This document shows, one piece after another, positions 17,107-23,159 of a DNA stretch of 64,000 bases. Numbering within the stretch: position 1 is the first letter of the stretch; every line of letters starts with the position of its first letter. The notes beneath the pieces are model-generated. The model saw only the letters and a program-made list of their open reading frames with translations, ran no database searches and was not told where the DNA came from. The translations under genes were made by a program, and so were the position numbers. Location of the stretch: positions 1 to 64,000 of the forward strand of contig JBGUKN010000050.1 of assembly GCA_045114455.1 (NCBI GenBank). The letters are read 5' to 3'. The DNA is from UBA1732 sp045114455 (GTDB taxonomy: Bacteria; Verrucomicrobiota; Lentisphaeria; Victivallales; UBA1829).

Positions 17107-17766
17107 CTACAGGATTTCAACGGCATTCTCAAACAGTTCCGGATGCTCTTTGAATAGTTGGCAATCAGGGGAAATAAGAGAAACCTTGCGCCGAAGCAGG
17201 ATAGTGAGTTCATTCAAAAACGCCGCCTGATCGAACAGCGAAAAATGCTGCGGATGTTCGAATAGGAGCTCCAAGTCTGAATCGTACTTCTCGGAACGAC
17301 TGGCGATTTCTCCAAAGACCTTGATTGATTTTATGCTGAAACGTCCGGCGATTTCCCTGATTTCATCCTGTTTGCGAAGGAGAAAGTCGAGCGCATGTTC
17401 CTGAGATTGGTCAAACTGCTGTTTTGCGCTTTGAAACTCGGGAATCTCTTGGATCTGTTTCAATGCCTGAGGTACGTCATCCTGCGTGATCGACCAGACG
17501 ACATCCAGGTCGATCCCGAAATAATGATGCGAGAGCAAATCACGAAACTTCGCCATGTAGGACCAGTCAACATTCGGATACTTTTCCAGAAACCCCTGGG
17601 ATAGATTCTTGACGGCCTCTCCGATAATCTCAAACTTCCGCTCGATGGCATCCTGCCTCATTTTCTCCGCGAAGAAATCGGCCTGACCGTCCGATGTGTA
17701 GGAAACGATGTCGTTCAACGCTTCGTAAATATGCAGAAGAAACGTGCCATCCGAGCGTTTTTTCAT
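17107..17766 (-). CDS. hepT: HepT-family toxin fused to a second, degenerate MNT nucleotidyltransferase domain
   Basis: 219 residues. Residues 1-107 are a HEPN/DUF86 domain of the HepT type: the RNase-toxin signature R-x4-H-x-Y is present as R75, H80 and Y82. Residues about 120-219 form an additional MNT-like nucleotidyltransferase domain, normally found only in the partner protein. There the G-S pair is G152-E153 and the D-x-D centre is D164-L-E166, so catalysis is doubtful. In HepT/MntA systems the MNT protein AMPylates the tyrosine of R-x4-H-x-Y and silences the toxin. Fusion of an extra MNT domain to the toxin is unusual. The ATG overlaps mntA by 4 bases. The longer frame opening at 18051 is the mntA shadow. 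Confidence 0.82.
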   Translation of the reverse strand: MKKRSDGTFLLHIYEALNDIVSYTSDGQADFFAEKMRQDAIERKFEIIGEAVKNLSQGFLEKYPNVDWSYMAKFRDLLSHHYFGIDLDVVWSITQDDVPQALKQIQEIPEFQSAKQQFDQSQEHALDFLLRKQDEIREIAGRFSIKSIKVFGEIASRSEKYDSDLELLFEHPQHFSLFDQAAFLNELTILLRRKVSLISPDCQLFKEHPELFENAVEIL

Positions 17767-18053
17767 AGCAGAACGGCCTCGGACAGAACGGTATTTCTGA
17801 TGAACGGACTGAGCCCGTTTTTGGAAACGACGTCGACGCTGCATCCCAGGAGCTTTTCGAAACCGTCCTGAAGCCCGAGCAGATCGCGGAACGAAACGCC
17901 TTTTTGAAGCTCGACCAGAAGGTCGATATCGCTGTCCGGGGTCTCCTCGCCGCGGGCACAGGAACCGAACACATAGACCTTGTCGGCCTTGTGCTTTCTG
18001 GCGATCTCGTAAATCTCGCCTCTCAAACTGCGCAGTCTGTCGAGCTGGCACAT
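17763..18053 (-). CDS. mntA: MntA-type nucleotidyltransferase antitoxin
   Basis: The 96-residue protein is a minimal MNT nucleotidyltransferase. The catalytic pattern is intact: G30-S31-x-A-R-G-E, then S-D42-I-D44-L-L-V. Members of this family transfer AMP from ATP to the HepT tyrosine, which neutralises the toxin. A GGGAGA site lies about 7 bases before the ATG at 18053. The 4-base overlap with the downstream HepT gene gives the antitoxin-first order usual for this family. A promoter with an inverted repeat lies just upstream, so the operon may be autoregulated. Confidence 0.88.
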   Translation of the reverse strand: MCQLDRLRSLRGEIYEIARKHKADKVYVFGSCARGEETPDSDIDLLVELQKGVSFRDLLGLQDGFEKLLGCSVDVVSKNGLSPFIRNTVLSEAVLL

Positions 18054-18107
18054 CGTTTCGTCTCCCGCGTTAGGGAATGCGTTTCCGGTTCATTCTCTTT
18101 GCTTTAT

Positions 18108-18136
18108 ACATTACGCCCGAATCGGGAAAAAGTCAA
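18108..18136 (-). promoter_or_regulatory. mntA-hepT promoter with a palindrome in the spacer
   Basis: TTGACT (18131-18136) and TAATGT (18108-18113) are 17 bases apart, reading leftward. The spacer holds CCCGA-A-TCGGG (18116-18126), a perfect short palindrome that could be an operator. Confidence 0.6.
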
Positions 18137-18186
18137 ATCGAAAGTAAGATTTTTTTACAAAGAGTTCATCGTGTTTCCGCTTGATT

Positions 18187-18615
18187 TCACGGATTGATGT
18201 ACGTGTTCCATATCGTGATGCTGGAGACATTTTCCAGTTCCGATATTTCAATCCGCCGGATCGTTTTGACATGATCGGAGGGGATGGTAAAACGGTAAAA
18301 GGAAGAGGACTCCCTGAACGAGGAGGAAGCCTTTTCGCCGTTCACGAGAACGTATTCGATCGAACAGCCCATTGTCCCGGAATCCTGAGCTTCTATGTCC
18401 AAATACAGGTGAAGATAATCCCGCCGGAATGTTTCGGGGATTTCATAAATGGTTCTTTCCGGGGGAGCCTGATCCGCCGTCGCCTGATAGATCGTTTCGA
18501 TCTGAGGCGGATGGGTTTGACGTTTGTACAGCGTACAGACTCCGGGTCCGAACACAACGACCAGCACAAGGGCGAGGAACAGAACGATCAACAAAGAGAC
18601 ACTTCTTTTTTTCAT
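18187..18615 (-). CDS. Membrane-anchored protein of unknown function
   Basis: The 142-residue product has a basic start, one long hydrophobic segment (about 6-28) and a soluble C-terminal part that should lie outside the membrane. The soluble part contains alternating strands and an I-E-Y-V-L-V-N-G-E-K turn near 88 but no motif I recognise. It is the last of three unknown genes read leftward; its ATG overlaps the stop of the upstream gene by 4 bases, so the three are probably one operon. A longer frame upstream is a shadow of that neighbour. Confidence 0.65.
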   Translation of the reverse strand: MKKRSVSLLIVLFLALVLVVVFGPGVCTLYKRQTHPPQIETIYQATADQAPPERTIYEIPETFRRDYLHLYLDIEAQDSGTMGCSIEYVLVNGEKASSSFRESSSFYRFTIPSDHVKTIRRIEISELENVSSITIWNTYINP

Positions 18616-19139
18616 TTCCCGGAGCCTCCGTCCGAATCGCGGAAAACCGCCGCAATCGTTTCCAGCACGTCGGCGATCGTGTGTTCCGGCGTGATGAGCG
18701 AAGTATCCACGAGCGGGACATCTCCGCACCGGACACCTGAACGAACCAGCCTGCCCCCGATGCTGTGATCCGACTTCATCTTTTCCTTTTCCCCGGGGTG
18801 AAGGATCAAATAGATGCCGTTGACCGTGTCCGTGTCTGCCTCGAACGCGTCATAACGGTCGATTTCGAGGGGCGCCAGCGCCAGAAACGGATCGGACGGC
18901 AGAAACAGGGCGTTGGGCCAGCCGTTGTTGCGTCGAATGCAGTCCCGGATTTCCCGTATCTCCTGCGCCGGAAAACGGCTGGAGGACCACACAGCTTCGA
19001 TCTCATCCTTGAAGCTAGCCCGCGACAGCAGCTGCCGCCGGACTTTCTTCCTGAATCTGCCGTTCGCGCCGAAAAACGGCAGGGGCGCAAAGAATCCGAA
19101 CGCGCTTTTCGGCGGGAGTGATATCGGTTCGACCATCAT
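18612..19139 (-). CDS. Unknown cytosolic protein, middle of three-gene operon
   Basis: 175 residues with no signal peptide or membrane span. I do not recognise the family. A conserved-looking core lies at about 60-90: a charged helix (Q-E-I-R-E-I-R-D-C-I-R-R) followed by N-N-G-W-P-N-A-L-F-L-P-S-D-P-F-L-A-L. The C-terminal part contains D-T-S-L-I-T-P-E-H-T-I and a helix. The start may be the ATG at 19139 or the next one at 19136. It overlaps the following gene by 4 bases and follows the small membrane protein by 21 bases. Confidence 0.6.
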   Translation of the reverse strand: MMVEPISLPPKSAFGFFAPLPFFGANGRFRKKVRRQLLSRASFKDEIEAVWSSSRFPAQEIREIRDCIRRNNGWPNALFLPSDPFLALAPLEIDRYDAFEADTDTVNGIYLILHPGEKEKMKSDHSIGGRLVRSGVRCGDVPLVDTSLITPEHTIADVLETIAAVFRDSDGGSGK

Positions 19140-19160
19140 ATGATATCCTCGCTTTCGGGT

Positions 19161-19514
19161 TTATCTCATCACCAGATAGAAGGCAAATATCCCGGTCGCC
19201 AGGGCGCCCGCGCTCCATGACCAGTACATCTGCTTTTCCGCGAGGATCAGCTGTTCCGCTTTCGCCTTGTCGTATTCCATGAGGACCTGATTGCGTTTCA
19301 CAAGATCCTCGGCGATCCTGTCGTACCATGGCGTGGAGAGCATTCTGTAATGCCAAAGCGGATATCTGGGAAAAACCCTGATGCATTCATTTTCACAAGC
19401 GGGCAGCGTGTTCTGGAAATACCATTTTATTCGGAACCACCGGAACAACGCCCGGCCCCAGATAAAGACCGAGGTCCCCACCGCAGCAAGATACAGTATG
19501 ATGAGCCACGTCAT
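19161..19514 (-). CDS. Small two-TM protein of unknown function
   Basis: The 117-residue protein has a hydrophobic segment at about 3-22 and another at about 98-115, with a cytosolic, basic middle region rich in Trp, Tyr and Arg and a charged helix at 68-92. No family is recognised. The ATG at 19514 was chosen because the first membrane segment begins immediately after it; a GAGG lies about 13 bases upstream. The much longer frame in the same register belongs to the antisense of nadA. It is the first gene of the unknown trio. Confidence 0.6.
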   Translation of the reverse strand: MTWLIILYLAAVGTSVFIWGRALFRWFRIKWYFQNTLPACENECIRVFPRYPLWHYRMLSTPWYDRIAEDLVKRNQVLMEYDKAKAEQLILAEKQMYWSWSAGALATGIFAFYLVMR

Positions 19515-19624
19515 GATCGTTATTGCACCTCGAATGGCGCGATATAGATGTCGTACACGGCTTGCGGGATGAACCTCGGGATCCCTCGTCCGTTGTATGC
19601 GGTTCAGAAATGTATAGAAAAAGC

Positions 19625-20539
19625 TTACAGCGCGAGCATGCGTTCGATGGGGACGAGCGCGGCGGTCATGATCTCGGGATCGAGCGCGATCTCCTCGCAT
19701 TTCCCCTGAAGCGCGGCCAGCACGTTTTCGAGCGTGATCTTCTTCATGTCCGGGCAGACGACCTGCGGCAGGAGCGGATGGAACACCTTGCCGGGGTTCT
19801 CGCGCATCATGCGGTGGATGATGCCGAGTTCGGTACCGATGATGAACTCCTTGAACAGCGATTCGGACACATGCCGGAGCATGCCGCCCGTACTGAGCGC
19901 GGCGTCGGCGGCCTCCACGACCATCGGACGGCATTCGGGGTGCACCAGCACCTCGGCCTCCGGGTGCGCCGCGCGCGCCTCGCGGATGCTCTCCAGCGTG
20001 ATATGGTCGTGCACGGGGCAGCAGCCGCTCCACAGGGACATCGGGCGGCCGAGCTTGTCCGCCATATTCGCGCCGAGGTTGCGGTCGGGCAGGAACATGA
20101 CCTTCGCGTCCGCCGGGATCGCGTTCAGCACGCGCTCCACGTTGCCGGAAGTGCAGCACCAGTCGACCTGCGACTTCACGGCGGCGGAACTGTTCACATA
20201 CGCCACCAGGACCTCGTCCGGGTGTTCCCTGCGGTACTGGCGCACCTCGTCGACCTGCGCCATATCCGCCATGGGGCATCCGGCGGCGGAATTGGGCAGG
20301 ATCACGCGGGAATCGGGCGACAGGATCTTCGCGGTCTCCGCCATGAAGCGGACGCCGCAGAAGACCATGAGGTCGGCCTGATATTTTTTCGCCTTGACGC
20401 TGAGCTCCAGCGAGTCGCCGCAGAAGTCGGCGATGTCCTGGATCGCGCCGTCGACGTAGTTGTGCGCGAGGATGGTCGCTCCGGTCTGCGCCTTGAGCGC
20501 CAGGATCTCTTTCTGAAGCTCGGCGGGGTCGCGTTTCAT
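19625..20539 (-). CDS. nadA: Quinolinate synthase A
   Basis: NadA condenses iminoaspartate with dihydroxyacetone phosphate to give quinolinate for NAD synthesis, using an oxygen-sensitive [4Fe-4S] cluster. The 304 residues match the short NadA form. The three cluster cysteines are C88 (G-C-P-M-A-D-M), C174 (C-P-V-H) and C262 (C-P-D-M-K-K-I). The signature A-H-N-Y near 25-28 is present. The ATG overlaps lpxD by 4 bases. No nadB or nadC is nearby, so the partner enzymes are elsewhere. Confidence 0.94.
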   Translation of the reverse strand: MKRDPAELQKEILALKAQTGATILAHNYVDGAIQDIADFCGDSLELSVKAKKYQADLMVFCGVRFMAETAKILSPDSRVILPNSAAGCPMADMAQVDEVRQYRREHPDEVLVAYVNSSAAVKSQVDWCCTSGNVERVLNAIPADAKVMFLPDRNLGANMADKLGRPMSLWSGCCPVHDHITLESIREARAAHPEAEVLVHPECRPMVVEAADAALSTGGMLRHVSESLFKEFIIGTELGIIHRMMRENPGKVFHPLLPQVVCPDMKKITLENVLAALQGKCEEIALDPEIMTAALVPIERMLAL

Positions 20540-21606
20540 TTCGCGCCTCCGGCGCCGGCGTCCGCGCCCTTGCCTTCGAGCTCGGCGATCTTCGCCTCAA
20601 GTTTGGCGACACGGTCCATGAGCTTGCGGACGCGGATCGGAAGGGCGAAGCGTTCGAGGTACGCCTGCTGGCTTTCGCCGGGGACGCCGAATACGGTTTC
20701 GCCGGGGGGCGTGCTCTTCTGGGCGGCGGAGAGCCCGAGCACCCTGGAGCCGTCGCCCATGGTGATGTGGCCGTTCACGCCCGCGCGCGCCTGAAGCTCC
20801 ACGCCGCGCCCGAGCTCGGCGCTGCCCGCGATGCCGGACTGGCCGATCAGCACGCACGATTCGCCGACGATCACGTTGTGCGCCACGAAGACCTGGTTGT
20901 CGATCTTCACGCCCTTCTTGATCCACGTCATGCCGAAGCGGGCGCGGTCGATGGTCGTGCACGCGCCGACTTCAACGTCATCGTCGATCCTCACGATGCC
21001 GTTCTGCGGCACCTTCACGAGTCCGCGGAACGAGGGAGTGTAGCCGAATCCGTCGGCGCCAATGACCGCGCAGCCGTGAATGATCACGCGGTTGCCGATG
21101 ATGCAGCGGTGCATGATGCACACGCCGGGATAGATCGTGGTGTTCTCGCCGACCTTCGTTTCCTGTCCGATGTAGGCGCAGGCGCAAATCTTGGTGTTCT
21201 TGCCGATCTCCGCGCCCTCCATGATGACGGCGTTCGGGCCCACGTGGACGCCCTCGGCGAGCTTCGCGGTCGGGTGGACGAACGCGGTCGGGTGGACGCC
21301 GACGGGGTAGTCGAGCGGGTCCGGGGCAAAGATATTGCAGAGCTTGGAGAAAGCCTTGTCCGGGTCGTCGCAATGGATGTTGGTCTGGCCCTCGGGCGGC
21401 TCGTATTTCCAGTCTCTCGGCACCAGCACGATGCCGGCATGGCTCTCGCGCTGCGCCTTCAGGTATTTCGCGCTGTTGAGGAACGACACTTCGTTGCGTT
21501 CCGCGAGTTTCAGGGAATTGACCGCGTTGACCACGGCGTCCGGGTTGCCGACGACTGTGCCGCGCACGATCTCGGCAAGTTCGGATGCTTTGTATTCTTT
21601 GCTCAT
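20536..21606 (-). CDS. lpxD: UDP-3-O-(3-hydroxyacyl)glucosamine N-acyltransferase
   Basis: LpxD adds the N-linked hydroxyacyl chain from ACP in lipid A synthesis. The 356-residue product has the N-terminal uridine-binding domain (about 1-100), a left-handed parallel beta helix of hexapeptide repeats (about 103-320) and a C-terminal coiled coil with an Ala/Gly-rich tail. The catalytic histidine is H243 in F-V-A-H-N-V. The ATG at 21606 was chosen because AAAGGA lies 6 bases upstream and the family homology starts there; the frame is open to 21663. It lies 64 bases after skp, the familiar skp-lpxD order, and overlaps nadA by 4 bases. Confidence 0.93.
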   Translation of the reverse strand: MSKEYKASELAEIVRGTVVGNPDAVVNAVNSLKLAERNEVSFLNSAKYLKAQRESHAGIVLVPRDWKYEPPEGQTNIHCDDPDKAFSKLCNIFAPDPLDYPVGVHPTAFVHPTAKLAEGVHVGPNAVIMEGAEIGKNTKICACAYIGQETKVGENTTIYPGVCIMHRCIIGNRVIIHGCAVIGADGFGYTPSFRGLVKVPQNGIVRIDDDVEVGACTTIDRARFGMTWIKKGVKIDNQVFVAHNVIVGESCVLIGQSGIAGSAELGRGVELQARAGVNGHITMGDGSRVLGLSAAQKSTPPGETVFGVPGESQQAYLERFALPIRVRKLMDRVAKLEAKIAELEGKGADAGAGGAK

Positions 21607-21670
21607 TTCAAGTCCTTTTATGGGTAAGTTTGGTGTTTTTCGGTTGAGGTGCGGCCCGTTCATCCGCGGT

Positions 21671-22279
21671 TCATTTGCCGGACGCGGCGGCCCCGGCGGG
21701 ATCCTTCGCGTTCTTGCGGTAGCCGCGATTCAGGTCCTGGATGATCGAATCGGTGATGTCGAGCCCGGGCTGGACGTAGATCACGAACCCGACGTCGTTC
21801 AGGGATTCGCCGGACTGGTCCAGCACGAGCGTATAGCCTTCGAGCACGGCCTTGTTGTGGACGGCCTTGCGGATTTCGTCGACCACTTCGCCGCGCAGTT
21901 TCGTGTACATGTCGCGGATCTGCGTCTTGCGGCTCTCGGAGTAGCTGGTCATCTCCTGCTCCTTCAGCTTCAGCGACTCGTACAGTTGCTGCGCCTTCTG
22001 GCGCTTGTTCTCGCGCTCGGCGGAGGAGTACGCGATGTTCTGCGAGTCGTCGCGGGCGGACTCGTACTGCTTCCGCAGGTTCTGGTACTGCTGGTTCAGC
22101 TGGTTGGAATACTCTTTGAAGACTTCCATCTGCTGGTTGAGCTTGATCTCGATGGTCTTGGTCTTCTCGTATTCCTCAAAAGCCTTCTGCATGTCGATCA
22201 CGGCAATCTTCAGCTCGGCGGCGCGCAGTCCGGCGGTCATGGTCAAAGCCAGCATCAAAGCGGCGAGGATTCGTTTCAT
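21671..22279 (-). CDS. skp: OmpH/Skp-family periplasmic chaperone
   Basis: The 202-residue protein starts with a signal peptide (cleavage near A-A, about 21) followed by L-K-I-A-V-I-D-M-Q-K-A-F, the typical first strand of Skp, and a long charged coiled coil (about 40-140) that forms the tentacles of the chaperone. It carries unfolded outer-membrane proteins across the periplasm. A conserved L-V-L-D-Q-S-G-E segment lies near 155, and the C-terminal 15 residues are Ala/Gly-rich. An AAGGAG site precedes the ATG. Followed by lpxD and nadA. Confidence 0.9.
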   Translation of the reverse strand: MKRILAALMLALTMTAGLRAAELKIAVIDMQKAFEEYEKTKTIEIKLNQQMEVFKEYSNQLNQQYQNLRKQYESARDDSQNIAYSSAERENKRQKAQQLYESLKLKEQEMTSYSESRKTQIRDMYTKLRGEVVDEIRKAVHNKAVLEGYTLVLDQSGESLNDVGFVIYVQPGLDITDSIIQDLNRGYRKNAKDPAGAAASGK

Positions 22280-22321
22280 GGTCTCGTTCTCCTTCCGGGA
22301 AAAAGAAAAAAGTTCTCTTTA

Positions 22322-22349
22322 AAGATAGAGCAAGTCTTGAAATATACAA
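22322..22349 (-). promoter_or_regulatory. Promoter for skp-lpxD-nadA
   Basis: TTGTAT (22344-22349) and TATCTT (22322-22327) are 16 bases apart, reading leftward 43 bases before the skp start. It overlaps the divergent sirtuin promoter. Confidence 0.45.
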
Positions 22350-22365
22350 ACTCAACATCTATTTT
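22337..22365 (+). promoter_or_regulatory. Promoter for sirtuin-hrpB
   Basis: TTGAAA (22337-22342) and TATTTT (22360-22365) are 17 bases apart, 39 bases before the sirtuin ATG. Its -35 element shares bases with the opposite skp promoter region. Confidence 0.5.
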
Positions 22366-22403
22366 ATATCGGTTTTTTTCACATTTTTTGGAGTTTTCGA
22401 CCT

Positions 22404-23159
22404 ATGAATCCCGATCCCATCCAGTCCGCGGCGGACATCATCGCCGAAAAAAAGAACATGCTGATTTTCACGGGAGCCGGCGTCTCGGTCGAAAGCGGCA
22501 TCCCGCCGTTCCGCGGCGCGGGCGGGCTGTGGCAGAAGGTGAACCCGGATTTCTTCGAGATCGACCACTTCATGCGGCACCCCGTGGAATCGTGGAACCG
22601 CATCCGCTCCATCTTCTACGACCTGTGGGGCAAATCCGCCCCGAATCCCGCGCACCTCGCGTTCGCCGAGCTCGAAAAGATGGGCATCGCATTCTCGCTC
22701 GTCACGCAGAACATCGACAATCTCCACCAGATGGCGGGCTCGAAGAACGTGATCGAATTCCACGGCACGCTCGGACGCCTCCGCTGCACCGCGTGCTCGT
22801 TCGCCGGTCCGCCGACGCGCGATCTCCTCGCGGGCGATCCGCCGTCCTGCCCGAAGTGCGCCGCTCTGCTCAAGCCGGACATCGTCTTCTTCGGCGAAGG
22901 CATCCCGGAACATGCCATGGAACAGTCCTTCGCGGACGCCGAATCGTGCAGCGTGTGCCTCGTCAGCGGGACCACGGGCGAGGTCATGCCCGCCTGCATG
23001 GTACCGCATACCGCGAAACGCCGCGGCGCGGTCGTGATCGAGGTCAATCCGGAGGGATCCGCGTTCACCGGGCACATCACCGACATCTACATCCGCGGCA
23101 AAGCGGGCGAAGTCATGCCGCAGCTCCTCGAAGAAGTCAAAAAGCGCCTCGCGGAATGA
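22404..23159 (+). CDS. cobB: Sir2-family NAD-dependent protein deacylase
   Basis: The 251-residue sirtuin removes acyl groups from lysine using NAD+. Visible motifs are the NAD loop G-A-G-V-S-V-E-S-G-I-P-P-F-R near 24-37, T-Q-N-I-D-N-L-H near 101-108, the catalytic histidine in F-H-G near 120, the zinc pairs C-T-A-C near 129 and C-P-K-C near 150, and the late V-S-G-T-T-G and E-V-N-P segments. The size is that of bacterial CobB-type enzymes. GGAG precedes the ATG. Its stop overlaps the hrpB start by 4 bases, so the two are co-translated; the reason for the pairing is unknown. Confidence 0.9.
   Translation: MNPDPIQSAADIIAEKKNMLIFTGAGVSVESGIPPFRGAGGLWQKVNPDFFEIDHFMRHPVESWNRIRSIFYDLWGKSAPNPAHLAFAELEKMGIAFSLVTQNIDNLHQMAGSKNVIEFHGTLGRLRCTACSFAGPPTRDLLAGDPPSCPKCAALLKPDIVFFGEGIPEHAMEQSFADAESCSVCLVSGTTGEVMPACMVPHTAKRRGAVVIEVNPEGSAFTGHITDIYIRGKAGEVMPQLLEEVKKRLAE

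Noticed and set aside
17107..18051. Single 314-codon frame covering both mntA and hepT
   Set aside because: Its first 95 codons are the wrong frame of mntA; the intact mntA frame with G-S and D-x-D motifs and a 4-base overlap shows two genes.
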